Shown here: positions 52,349-64,000 of the stretch, in pieces
How the letters are laid out: every line of letters begins with the position of its first letter
Position numbering within the stretch: the stretch's first letter is position 1
Assembly: GCA_940671915.1 (NCBI GenBank)
Contig: CALNVZ010001883.1
Coordinates: 234,289 to 298,288, forward strand
Reading direction: 5' to 3'
DNA length: 64,000 bases
DNA from: Paracentrotus lividus
Taxonomy: Eukaryota > Echinodermata > Echinoidea > Camarodonta > Echinidae
Translations under genes and position numbers: made by a program
The notes under the pieces: model-generated
The model's database searches: none
Told to the model about the DNA's origin: nothing
The model's input: only the letters and a program-made list of their open reading frames with translations

Positions 52349-52393
52349 GAATAAAAAGTCTAGGACAAGCTTGGACGTTGCTGGACTTTGAAT

Positions 52394-52805
52394 CTTTAAT
52401 CAAGCTTTCGGCTTATGCCTTCATTAGGATATCTGAACAGAAAATCATACAAACAAAATCAGGCACCAACATCTTATCTTATATAATGTATAAAAAAAGT
52501 AATACTTCAAAACAACGTAATAAACACAAAAACGTAACAACTCTCCACGGCCTGATAAGGTAAACAAATACTTGTACATATTATTTATTTCAAAACAATT
52601 ATTCTATATATATTATATTGTATATATACCTATTTTGTCTTTAAGGGCGAATTTCTTTGTTTCCTCCTTTGTATGACCCCACCGAACCCATCCCTAACCC
52701 TATTGAATGGCGTTAAGGGAATTTTTCGCCTATAGAAAGTCGTAAGGGAATCGGACTGACATAGACTATTCTTCTCAGTTCCCCTTAAGGCCCGTTTAGT
52801 AAGAT

Positions 52806-52863
<58 letters not shown>

Positions 52864-53310
52864 ATATATATATAAGTGCGATGAGACTCAACTTTTGGAC
52901 ATGACGACGTTTTGTCCAGATGATATATGTGTTATGAATAAAAGTCTAGGACAGCTTGGACGTTGCTGGACTTTGAATCTTTAATCAGCTTTCGGCTCTA
53001 TGCTTCATCAGGATATCTGAACAGAATCAAAACAACAAGAACAAAAACCATAATAATAAAGTAAATCATACAAACAAATCAGCACCAACATCTTATCTAT
53101 ATATTATTATAAAAAGTAAAGAAATAATATTATGTACAAGCATTTGTTTACCTTATCAGCGTGGAGAGTTGTTACGTTTTGTTGTTTATACGTTGTTTTG
53201 CAGTATTATTTTTTATACATTATTAGATAAGTGTTGGTGCCTGATTTGTTTGTATGATTTTCTGTTCGCATATATCCTAATGAAGGCATAAGCCGAAAGC
53301 TTGATAAGAT
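52394..53310. repeat. Further family B ends and microsatellites
   Basis: Hammerhead-like blocks at 52394-52435 (minus), 52979-53019 (minus) and 53268-53310 (plus), separated by TA repeats (52815-52872) and the inverted 190-bp segment. These are mirror or direct copies of 50641-51062. Confidence 0.6.
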
Positions 53311-53999
53311 TCAAAGTCCAGCAACGTCCAAGCTTGTCCTAGACTTTTTTTCATAACACACACACAACACACACACACACACACACCACAATATATATAT
53401 ATATATATATATATATACTATAAAATAAATATATATAATATATATATTAAATAAATAATAAAAATCACTTAATACAATTCCATTATTACTCATCCGTAAA
53501 TCATACCGATTGCCAGGTTATGTACTGTTATGTACTTTAAAAAAGCACTTAGTTGCCTAAGTCCGCATCATCCCTTTTATCCTTCATCATATTCGCTTCT
53601 TTCATTTTCCTTTCCTTACGTTATTTAATAGTTTTGTCCCTCGACCTCATACTAAATATTATTTAAATGTGTTGATGTTCCGTTTAACTATTTCTACATT
53701 TAGTCTCTATTGACGATATACTGAATAAACTTCTGAGTGGTCCAAATGTTTGCAAGCCTTTGCCTTTAGTTGACCTCCTATTTTCATAAAATGTAGGTCA
53801 GTGTGCAAATAATATAATGGAAATATCATACTTCTATTTTCGAATAAAATTACATGGACCTTTACTGTGAAAGTTTGTTTTTAGTCAAATGTTATTGTAT
53901 GAATTATCCATGCATGCGCTGTATTACAATGATTTGTTTTCTTATATTTGTATTATATTTTGTTGAAATATGAATGAAATTAAAAGTCTAAGTCAAGTC

Positions 54000-54372
54000 A
54001 GGTGGGGGGGGGGGGTAGGGGTAGGGGGGGGGAAGTGTTATTTTTTCGGCCTTCAGCAGTCCAGTAGGTAAAATGTTAGCCATAGAGTAGGGTTTAGTTG
54101 GTGTATCGGTATTAATTGTTATTTAATTGTTATTTAATTAATTTTTATTTGTTTTTTTTGTTTTTGTTTTGTGTGGTTTATTTGTTTGTTTTGTTTGTTT
54201 GTTTTGTTTGTTTGCGTTGTTTGTGTTGTTGTTGTTGTTGTTGTTTGTTTGCTTTTTGTTTTTTGTTGTTTTTTTTTTTTGGGGGGGCGTTCCACTCTGC
54301 GCGCCCACCAGGGGGTGGGGGGGGGGGTCGGGCCGCGCGCCGCCCTCTCCGAAAAAAATTCGCGTTAGTTAA
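54000..54372. repeat. G runs and GTTT repeats, mirror of 49565-49960
   Basis: G runs at 54003-54014 and 54023-54032, TTTG repeats (54150-54270) and a G-rich GGGCCGCGCGCC patch near 54330-54345. The hydrophobic frames across the TTTG repeats are artefacts. Confidence 0.85.
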
Positions 54373-54745
54373 TGGGTAAGTCCATCCCATCTATATTATC
54401 GGCACGTGGGAAGTAATGACATTGGAACGTTTGAAAAGAGACTTGTTCAAGCTCGTCTCCAATTGTTTACGTGCTCTAAAGTCGACATTTCCTGCGGCCC
54501 TTCTCATCTGGTCAGACATAATCCCTCGCGTGCGTTCATCAATTGTCCCGACGATCAATTCGAAAGTGGATAAAACCAGCGAGGGCGGTCCATAAATATG
54601 CTAAGTCGATTGTCAAGAGACTGGGGGGGGCGAGCGTTACGTCATAAGGGTTTACTCACGAACGCATCCATCTTTTTAAAAAATGAGCTTCATCTGACGG
54701 AAGCGGGAATGTATGTTCCTCATCGAAACACCGTAACTGAATGTT
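54373..54745 (+). pseudogene. SGNH-like fragment, mirror copy
   Basis: Inverted copy of 49145-49539 with frame-breaking indels, for example at the codons for GSND and in the DKTRR block. It adds no sequence beyond the gap of the left copy apart from GGGTAAGTCCATCCCATC joining to the G-run segment. Confidence 0.7.
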
Positions 54746-55131
54746 CTGTCTAGTCTAGTCGAATTTAAACCGTACATACAATGAAAGCTTGTTTCAAAAA
54801 GGGAAAAATCCACTTGATGAAATGATTATTGATATCAGGACATTGTTCAGCGTACGTACCCATCTGTGAGCACAAACAACTGACCTAAATTTTGATTGCA
54901 CCTTCAGAAATTGCAACTTTAATTTCAATTTCCATAGTGGCCTGTACAAAATCCGGGAAAGAAAAGCCATTTACTCTAAGTTGCAAAAGCGGATTAAGTC
55001 CCTTTGGAACACAACTCTTCACATGTTTAGTCATAGATAATCCATGAATATATGATTATCCAGTAGAATGGAGACTAATGCGACAACTGAAATTAAGAAG
55101 AGAATTGTATATAAACTACCAATTTCCAGAA

Positions 55132-55182
55132 CTACGCAACGGTCTTGCACCAGCAACTGCTGCTGCTTCATCAGGCGATGAG
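55132..55182 (-). ncRNA. Hammerhead-like motif, degraded mirror copy
   Basis: Inverted copy of 48708-48753 with insertions in stem II and in the GAAA-stem III region (GGTCTTGCACC in place of GTTTCACC). As written it would not fold properly; the changes look like sequencing errors. Confidence 0.5.
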
Positions 55183-55299
55183 ACCTCCAAAACGGTCTTT
55201 CCAAGCGACTTGGCACCGAAATCAGTCTACACGTATGGTCCACTTGTTCACCAGGGGCGGAATATGAGTCACGTGAGAGACGACTTGGAACTTCCGTAG

Positions 55300-56590
55300 A
55301 ACCTCCAGGTCCCAGGCGTGAGATAACTGAAACCGTAACCTCCTCTCCGATTCAAACTGGCTGCTCTACTCTCTCCAGATAGCTTCCTTGACACCTCTCT
55401 CGAACCACTGCCTCTCTGTCTAGGATAACCACGTCCTTGTTATGAAGAATCAGTCGGTCGTAAGAATGGGTAACCGCTTGAGTCGGGATGGCTGCGAAAC
55501 AGTAGATTGCGATGTTGGTTCATACGACGCTCTAATGATTGTTGGTTCACCAATGTAGAAATCTTTGCACTCGTTTTGTCACATCTGATACCAACACCAA
55601 GTTCGCGTTTCTTTCCTTGACAGGTTGGTCTTTAACGTGGACCAAGAGTGTCCAGTGTTCGGTAGGCTTGTGATGTAAAATGCCAAACCGGCCAAAGGTA
55701 CGAAGTGATCCTTTCTGACAGCACCGCAAACGTAGGGATAGTGACCAGTGTCCTTCTACGACGAGGTTGGACTGTCGTAGTGTTTGGCTGGTTTGATGGA
55801 GTGGTCGACTGGTCTCTCTGCGTGATCGACTCCTCTTCTGAAGGTATCTCACGACGCGGTTGCTTGGGACGAGTGGCTCTTCTGAAACGCCCAATCGGGG
55901 TAGCCACACTTGCCAAGGGAGCTGGTGATGTTCTCCCTTTTCAGTCGATTTTTCCTCCGGTTTACTGACTTCGTTGGTCTGCTCGATTTAAACGTGTCCT
56001 TATCACTGAAGGTTTGTGCACTAAGAGGGTGATGTGAATTGAAGTGCAAGTATTGGTCGGTATGAGTCGGTTTCCTATAAATCGGAATCCATCGTCCGCC
56101 TTCCCTACTCTGCCACTCGCAATCAAGGAACGCAAGTTTTGTTTTACAGGCTTTCTGTGTGAACTTGAATGTTAGAGTCTTGGTTGTTGTTGGTCGAAAA
56201 GTCGTGTATTCCGACTGATGAATAGATGACAAAAAGTAGTCGTCCACGATATCTCAACCAGGTTCGCGGTTTGATGCTGAAAACTCGCAATTGCTTCTGT
56301 TCAAAGTCCTGCATGTAGAGATTAGCTACTATGGCGAGACAGGGGAGCCCATGGCACATCCATGTTGCTGAATATATGCACTCCCTGAACGAGAAATAGT
56401 GGTGTGCAACAGTGGAAACAGCCTCTACGAATATGGTCAACGCTTAATTGTACGGTCCTTCCAGCTGTCGTTGTCAGCCAAACATGACGAATACGGTGAT
56501 TGCGTCGGCAACTGGGATGGAAGTAAACAAGGCACTTACATCAAAGATACAATATGTTCATTCTCCTATCTATATTATACCGTTTAAGCC
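55300..56590 (-). pseudogene. PLE 1 RT and GIY-YIG, mirror copy
   Basis: Inverted copy of 47272-48627. Short frames preserve parts (IVANLYMQDFEQK, THTDQYLHFNSHHP, EEESITQRDQSTTPSN), but frame changes occur about every 60-100 bp. It offers no independent evidence for a second element. Confidence 0.8.
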
Positions 56591-57720
56591 GCCTCTCCTC
56601 TTTAACATCTACACCAACGACCGACGGCCCATCCAGATACCAGGAGTTTCATATATGCAGATGACCTTTCGCATCGCCTACAGTCTGACTCCATTCGAGG
56701 AAGGTTGAAGCTGCACTTTCATCTTCCCTGGATGGTCTCATCCCTTACTACGCATCGAACCACCCTCGCGACAATCCCTCTAGACCCAGATCAGCGTCTT
56801 CCACCTCAAGAATAGGGACGCCAACCGCCAGCTGAAGGTTAAGTGGTATGGGAAGCCATACAGAATACTCCCAACCCAGTCTACCTCGGGTCACCCTAGA
56901 CCGCTCCCGACCTTACAAGAATCACATCTTGAAGACAAGAAGAAAGCAGTGCCAGGAACAGCATACTGAAGAAGCTAGCTAATTCGAAATGGGCACTGAT
57001 GCAAGCACCATCCGTACAACAGCCCTGCCCTTTGCTACAGCTGCAGAATCTGCCTGTCCTGTGTGGGAGTAGATCAGCCCATGCTTAAGATGGACCCATC
57101 ACTCAACAGTGCCTGTAGGCCATAACAGGTTTGCCTGAAACCAACCAAGGTAGACGACCACTACTCCTGAGTGCGCTCGCCCCCCTCACATCAGGAGCAT
57201 GTTCTCCCAAAAAGAGAAACTTAAGCAAGAAATGATCTACTCAATCCTCTCTTCAACGCCATGCCTGCAATTAAGCGCTTAAATCGAGGCACAGTTTTCT
57301 TCATTCTATCGTGCCCTGAACCAAAGCCCCACAACCGTGAGGCTAGACTCCTGGTCAACCCGCCTTGCGTCTGCACACAGCACGTCAACCCAGTCCTAAA
57401 GAGTCCCTCCCACCAGGATCTGTGAACCTTGGCCTTTCTGGCTGTGTCTAAACCGGCTTGCGAGCTGAGTTGGCCGTTGCAAGCCCTAATGGTCAAATGG
57501 GGCATCAACACTGAGGGACGGCCAGTTTGCGAAAGCGGAGAGGAGGACCATGAGTCACCTCCTACAATGCCCTCTTCGCCTTCCCCCTGTTCCCAGCTGA
57601 TCTTTCTCCTTTCGCCTAATGGGATCGCCTGCGTTCAGTATCTAATAGCGAGAGTCTGAATAAATTCTAATCCACAAATAACACAAAATTGAGAGAAAGG
57701 ACTCGAGGAGAAGAAGAAGC
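56591..57720 (+). pseudogene. Jockey/I-like LINE, mirror of the nested copy
   Basis: Inverted copy of 46117-47270, with the GAA tail at 57708-57720. The longest clean piece is 57429-57659 (KWGINTEGRPVCESGEE then NGIACVQYLI). Broken by many small indels. Confidence 0.8.
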
Positions 57721-58010
57721 TCCTGCAACAAAATCTTCCGTGTTCTGGATATGATGTTTGGGTTGCCGCCAAGGGCCCGAATGCGTGCGGACTAACTTGG
57801 CTAAATTGGAAGCTACTGGGAGAGAGTAAGCAGCCCAGTCCTTGAATCGGAGAAGGAGGTTTAGGTTTCAGTTATCTCACGCCTGGGACCGGATTCTACG
57901 GGGAGTTCCAAGTCGTCTCTTCACGTGACTAATATTCCGCCCCTGGTGAACCAAGTGACCATACGGTAGACTGATTTCGGTGCCAAGTCGCTTGGAAAGA
58001 CGTTTTGGAG

Positions 58011-58058
58011 TCTCATATCGCCTGATGAAGCCAGCAGTAGCTGGTGAAACGTTGCGAG
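58011..58058 (+). ncRNA. Hammerhead-like motif, mirror of the inverted PLE end
   Basis: CTGATGA, GCCAGC/GCTGGT stem II with loop AGTA, GAAA, CGTTGCGAG, as in 45774-45819. The core and stem II are intact; stem I has one insertion (CATATCGC). Confidence 0.55.
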
Positions 58059-58139
58059 TTCGGAAATTGTAAGTTTATATTTACAATTTCTCTTTATTTC
58101 AGTAAAAGATTCATAACGGACTTAATATTGTTAGTCACT

Positions 58140-61100
58140 AGTATTTCTTTAATTAATTGAGCATCAAGCATCAAAGGAGATCACATTAATGGGTACAGAG
58201 AGCCATTTTTCCTATACAAATGCAATTCATCTTTTCTTTGTGTAAGATATACTTCCGATCATTTATGCCGTTTCTTTAATATAATAATTGATATCATAAT
58301 CTCGGTAGTGGTTACAGTCCATCACTAAAGTTTTAAAAGCTAGACTGGTTTAATGATTTATATAACTGACAACATACTGATTGCTCGTTGTTATTGCATT
58401 GACGCTCTAGCGACAATGCTATGTTATCGTTCAATATTCCTTTTCGTCATCTTCTTCTTCTTCCACAAAAACCCATTCTTTAACACGTGAACCTTGTTAT
58501 CCCTCCCAGGTTCCTACGCTCTAACCAAATTCGTTCAAACTTCATACACACATCCTCTATGATCCACATTTGATCCCTGACATTTCATATCACAAATCAC
58601 TCATTCAATGACCGTCCAATCTGCCATTTTGTCCCATTTTTGGTCATATGACAGCAACTCTATCCAGCCTCCATATCTATGTCATTGTAGATGCTACAGA
58701 CTTCTAAGAAAATCCCATTAAATAGTCCATGAGTTTGCCTTTTATATGTATCCAACAACTTTCATTTCAAATCATTTTCATATTTTAAATTAATTAAAAA
58801 ATCAACTCCGTTATGAAATAATAATTGTAAATAAAAGCATGGACAATGGCTATACTTTCTTAAATCGATTCATTTTGCTTTAAATTCCAGGGCATGTTAT
58901 TCTAATGAGTGTGCACACACTCCACATGTTTCACGCTCCAGCAAAATACGCAAAATGAAAATAGCGCCCTCTAAAGTTTCAAATTTGGCTAAAATCCAAG
59001 AGGCTGCATCTGCGTTGTGCCCTTGTTAAAACTGTACCCTTTTTTGGATTTAAGTAGTTCAGACTAATGTCCTTTCCAGCATGTAAAACAAAATATACCG
59101 ATTCATTGACCAAATTGCCTCAAATGTCGTGGAATGAAAAATATATCGATACCAGGAAATCAAGTTTAACTTACTATAAAAATGCGAATATTCAATCTAG
59201 GACTTGAAACTTTACAGACATATGTATCAATACATTTCACAACTATCTGCAAATTTTTTGTAAAATTTAATGACGTCAACTAAAGTATGGCGACAAAAAT
59301 AGCGAATTTCAATAGGATTATGTAACAAAACATTACGTCATTGTCGCCCTTCAATATTTGCTTTTATAATTGACATCACATGACCGCATGAAATGCCTTT
59401 CCATTGATACCAAATATAATTAGGTTGTCACAGAAAATTTCGAGTAAATCAAATTATTGTAGGAGCCATTATACCCGCTTGCCTAATCATTGCAAATTTG
59501 GCAGAGCCATGTGCACGCCGGATAATATGCGAAAAAACGAAGTTTAATCACAATTTCAGTGTATTACACAAAAGCGTATTAGCATTTCACACAGAGTTGT
59601 ATATTATGTAAAGCTTACTTCCGTTTCCCAATATATTTCAAATATATGCTTACATTTTATAATCATTGAAATCTTTTAGTCAATACGTCAATGCACGCAC
59701 ATCGTTTCATGTCAACGATTGCAGTTCTAGTGTGAATTATTGTTATTATAATTATTTGGTATTTTATCATCATTGCTATCATCAATATTATCGATACCAG
59801 ATCTCTCGTTATCTGCAAATTATGCCTGGTAGTTGGTATGTGTATTAAAAGTTATATTTGAATTTTGTATTTAGGTTTGTCACTTTGTGTTTTAAATAAA
59901 CAGTAATATGCTAATATCTAAGTTAATAACATCCATTCCTGTCCTTGGCGGCGAGTTGCTATAAATAGCCACCCGGTGGCGGCATTGTCATATTTTGGCA
60001 GGACAGTTAGTCATTTTTATTAAATTAATTATGATTTAATGAATTAATGTTTGAAAAATATGATTAATCGTTTCCTGAGATTATGGGGTATAAAAACATT
60101 GAAATTAAAATTCAACAATTATATAAAATATCCCAATTGCCCGACCTCAACAGTTGGCATGCTAGCTACCGATGCCATGTGGCCGATCAGCGATTGGTAT
60201 CGGATTGAGCTGCCAATTTGTATGTTTATTAACACACCATGATTATGTCGCTGGTTGGGACGCTGGGTTGTGTTCTGACTAGCCTGCTCGATTTGACGAG
60301 GTCATTGAGCCAGCCATAGATGACGCTCGGATGCAGTATTGCCAGATTGCTAGCCCTGTCCTCGTGTTGCTAATCGGAACCCTGGACAGATTTCCACGCC
60401 TTGGTGATAAATTTTTTTTGTGCGTTGGTGTTGTTGGCTATGGGAAGACATCTTATTCATGTGTATTTACTTTTGATTTTAGCCGAGCTCCCCTTGTCTG
60501 TTCTCAGGAAGCGATTCACTTAGGTAATCTTTATAATGTATGCCTTTATGTGGTAACCATCTTCTTGCCATTGCAAATAGATTATTATTGAACTGCGATG
60601 TTCTTACAAACATTGGCCATAATCAGTTGTCATTGTATGTATTAAGAATTGTATGCATATTGCACGGTGTGTTTCACCCTTATAATATACCACGGAATAC
60701 GCATCATTAACAAGTTTCTATTTTTCATTTCGAGTCTGACAGAGAATAATAATTTTTTTGAAATATTTTTTTTCTTTTAATACGCATCAATGTCAAAGTC
60801 AGTCACTTTTTGTGTCTGGTAATTTTAATTTTCAAAACATAACGCTGCATTCAAAAAGTAGTGGGTGGCACCTAATGACATTATTGGTCAGGTAATTTTC
60901 TTAGTCTTCCTGTATTCTTTTCCAAAATGCTTCGTTAAAGTACAAAATACACGTGTGCCAGCATGTACACTTACGACATTATTGCACCAAGCCTCTTGAA
61001 TTAAGAAATAGTCAAAATAATAACAAAATTAGCAAAAATTGATTTGGCAATAATCTGAATTTGGAAAATGGAATATTCCTGCCAATAATGATCCTGATCA

Positions 61101-62230
61101 AGGTGATAATTTTGCAAATGATAAATATAGTGCTCAGCATTGTTTGTTGTGTGTTGTTGTTTTGTTTTTTGTGGGGGGCGGGGTTACTATTATATACAAA
61201 TTAAGTGTATTTTGATATATATAATTAATCTGTCTTTAAAAAAAAACTGTTATGAGTCCAATTTCCTATTAAAGGTGCTTGAGTAGTAAATATTTAAAAA
61301 AAAAAATGTTCTAAACAATTTTTGAAATTTGGAATGAATTATTTTGTGTTCTTTGCTACTCTCTTTGTCTTTATTCTATTTATTTTAATTTTTTTTTAAA
61401 GTATTTTATCAATGGTTGGTCTTTTATGTTTCAAAAATGAAAGCAGTAAAAAACTACTCGTCAATGAAAAATAACATTAAAATATGTCTACATGTAGTCC
61501 AATGGACGATATTAATATCTGACAATAGCTGATTTCGCCCATTTTCTGATGATAATTGTTCATTTTCCTGACCGTATCAGTTCCATGAAAAACTTGGTAC
61601 GTAGCTTCACTGATACAATGGTATGCGCGAAGTCGTTGAAACTATGACAAAGCCTTAAGTTTTTTTCATTTGCATGATTTTTCATTTATTATTATTTTTT
61701 TTTATTTTTGCCACTAGGGGAGTGAAACATCGCGGGACTTTTTGGAAAATGAAATTTAAGATGTATTCCCATTAATCGTTTTTAATTGAAGGACTTATAT
61801 TATATATATTTTCCATCAGGCAGCTCGAATTGCGATTTAGGTCTACAATCATAAAGAAACCAACCAACAATCATCTTACAAATAATCTTAGCATAGTCAA
61901 ATTACTTGCTATACCAAGAAGAAATTGATAATAATACTATGAAGAGAGGAAACTAATTAAAAACGTTTAAAAATAAATTCTTCAATTAGTGAAATTATTA
62001 AGATTGGGATATTATTCCAAAATTTACTTCAAAAAGAGGTTATACTTATATGATTCGTTAGAACAAGAAGTCACTTTCTTCAAAGACTCTGTGTATCGGG
62101 TGAAAATCAGTCACAATCTTATGCGGGAATACATTCTAATTTCAATTTGAAAAGTATAAATTTTCGTATGTACCCTAAATTCAGGCGGGGTTTTCCATTT
62201 CAACGAGCTCACTGAAACGTGACATTTGAT
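58140..62230. other. Mirror of the 4.1-kb non-coding stretch
   Basis: Inverted copy of 41576-45687 with scattered indels. No gene. Confidence 0.8.
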
Positions 62231-63062
62231 GAATAAGGCCATATTATCATTGACACCCAGAGAATGCTACCTAAGGGAGTGTCTTGCGCTCTCTCCTCTG
62301 CTACACATCTACACCAACGACCACCAGTCCTATCCTAAATACCAGGGGGTGTTACATATATGAGCATCGCCTATTGTATCCCTCGCAGTCTGACCTCATT
62401 CGTAGGCAAGTTGAAGCTAGCGACTGTTTCATCTGCCCTGGACTGGTCTTTCCCTTACTACGCATCTAACCACCTTCGCGCAAATCCCTCTAAGACCCAG
62501 ATCAGCTCGTCTCCACCTCAAGAATACGGGACGCCAACACGCCAGCTGAAGATTACAGTGGTATGGGAAGGCCATACAGATTACTCCCAAACCCAGTCTA
62601 ACTCGGTGGGTCATCCCTAGACCGCTCCCTGACCTACAGAATCACATCTCTGAAAGACAAAAGAAAGAAAGTCAGTGCCCGGAACAGCATACTGAAGAAG
62701 CTAGCATAATTCGAAATGGAGGTACTGAATGCAAGCACCATCCAGCCACAACAGCCCTTGCCCTTTGCTACCCCAGCTGCAGAATATGGCTGTCCTGTGT
62801 GCGGGCGGTAAATCAGCCCTGTCACAAGACTAGACCATCACATCCACATGCCTGTACGGCCATACACAGGTTGCCTGAACAACCAAGGTAAGACGACACT
62901 CATACATCCTGAGTGGCATCGGCCCTCCTCACATCAGGAGGAATGTTCTCTCAAAGAGAAACTTAAAGATAAGAAAACGATCCACTCCATCCTCTCTCAA
63001 CGCCATGCTCAATTAGCGCTTAAGATCGAGGCACAGTTTTCTCTCATTTAATATCTCCTCTC
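62231..63062 (+). pseudogene. Jockey/I-like LINE, mirror of 40790-41593
   Basis: Inverted copy with dense indels; recognisable pieces are YASNHLRANPSKTQIS and CPVC-like remnants. It stops at the third gap, at a point equivalent to about 40790, where the left copy continues to its tail. Confidence 0.8.
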
Positions 63063-63087
63063 NNNNNNNNNNNNNNNNNNNNNNNNN
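63063..63087. other. Assembly gap, 25 N
   Basis: Exactly 25 N, marking the end of the inverted repeat. Confidence 0.95.
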
Positions 63088-64000
63088 TTTTGTTTTTTGT
63101 GCATAGTGAGGGGGATTGTTTAATGTCTTCATGAAGATCATTCCACAAATTAGGACCTTCATAAACAAATTTGAGCGGAAAACCATGACCATAATATAAT
63201 AATAATTATCATTATAATGGTCTTTTATTCAAACATCAAAACATTTCTTGCAGCCAAAGGCTGAATTACAAAGATTTTTACAAAGTAAGTGATACATAAC
63301 AAAGTAGATATAAATACATCATTAACAGATAAAGGTATAACTTCATTCAACCTTGCAAAGTTAATCGGAAAAACAATTATTTGAAATAGGTGTGAGGCAA
63401 AGGTAACATAAGAATCATAAAGGGATATAGATTGAAAACCCAAAAGGCAGCTGGAAGAGAAAGTACAAAAGTAACGAAACAATACAACAATGGGCACGGG
63501 TATTGAGGGGCAAATTACTGTGGTCATTGAATTATAAGAAACCGGAATGGTAATGTATAAAGCTAAACGGACACCTTGTAAAGTTGAAAGGAGTACTGAA
63601 CATAAGTATAAAGTATTTGGCATGCATGGAAAATTAAAACTGCACAAGACACGTAATAAAAAGAAAAATCAAATTACAAATTCACGTCAACAAAAAAAAA
63701 AAAGAAATAAACAGGGAGAAGGGAAGGATAGAAATGTCATAACCATGATCAAGACAAATTAACAATAGTGTACTGTAATCATGCGCCAAATTCATCAAAA
63801 GCCTCCCCCCCCCCCTGAAAAAAAAATCAAAATAAATAAATAAATAAAAATGAATAAATGAATAAATCATGATAGTAATAAAATAAAAATATTAATAATA
63901 ATAAAAATAAATAAATAAGTAATAACAATACTACTACTACTAATAATAAAAAAATGTGAACATTTTTATTGCGCCGGCATCCATCATGAAAGATGCTCAT
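63088..64000. other. No gene seen; direct copy of 51405-51700 at its start
   Basis: 63090-63385 repeats 51405-51700. The rest is AT-rich with AAATAAAT repeats (63830-63950). Both strands have only short frames without motifs. Confidence 0.6.

Larger units (their letters stand above)
51950..63062 (-). repeat. Right arm of the ~22-kb inverted repeat, error-rich
   Basis: Reverse complement of 40790-51950 with single-base insertions and deletions every few dozen bases, spread evenly over coding and non-coding parts alike. Frames that are open in the left arm are broken here (compare 47272-48627 with 55300-56590). It ends at the third 25-N gap. Even spread of indels, without a bias to synonymous change, points to unpolished long-read sequence rather than evolutionary decay. 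Confidence 0.88.

Noticed and set aside
54373..57720. A second, independent PLE, LINE and SGNH locus in the right arm
   Set aside because: Every element mirrors the left arm, including the nested insertion junctions and target duplications; it is better explained as one locus read twice.

Overview
The window is AT-rich eukaryotic DNA from an animal genome. The main evidence is one exon that reads as atlastin (minus strand, 35124-35251), a second pair of phase-matched exons of an unrecognised gene (17494-17978, plus), and a repeat load of CR1/L2-like and jockey/I-like LINEs, Penelope-like elements (PLEs), one Ty3/Gypsy LTR element, a Tc1/mariner relic and many small inverted-repeat elements. 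This mix suits a marine invertebrate such as an echinoderm or other deuterostome, but the species cannot be fixed from the sequence. No prokaryotic operon, CRISPR array, rRNA or tRNA gene was seen.

Layout. 1-5 kb: low-complexity DNA, then two LINE relics between inverted repeat arms (843-1162 and 4640-4936). 6.3-16.7 kb: a ~205-bp satellite rich in GTTGGGCTTG, split by a ~5-kb CR1/L2-like LINE (9489-14496) with an 11-bp target duplication. The LINE's reverse-transcriptase half is inverted next to a 25-N gap. A 560-bp segment occurs twice (7296-7855, 16151-16711). 17.5-18 kb: the two host exons. 18421-23776: a Gypsy element with 183-bp LTRs and a 5-bp target duplication; it has lost RT and RNase H and carries a Tc1-like relic. 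24-34 kb: small inverted-repeat elements, a minus-strand PLE (30.6-32 kb) and a TTAA-flanked piggyBac-like MITE holding a 71-nt G run. 35.1 kb: the atlastin exon. 35.7-37.6 kb: the longest ORF, a 555-aa LINE reverse transcriptase.

40.8-63.06 kb is one very large inverted repeat (centre near 52 kb). The left arm, up to the gap at 49540, reads cleanly: LINE, 4 kb of non-coding DNA, a PLE with a LINE nested inside it, and an SGNH-hydrolase-like fragment. The right arm holds the same items in reverse order, riddled with single-base indels. Because it lies between two 25-N gaps and its centre contains a copy of the sequence beyond the second gap, it looks like an unpolished fold-back long read used to fill a gap rather than a genuine duplication.

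The most interesting biology is in the PLE ends. Each carries a sequence that folds like a minimal hammerhead ribozyme with a self-complementary stem III, and a second repeat family near 50.6-53.3 kb has the same general layout. Most of the other genes are mobile-element genes acting on their own behalf; the two host exons are the only evidence of cellular genes.
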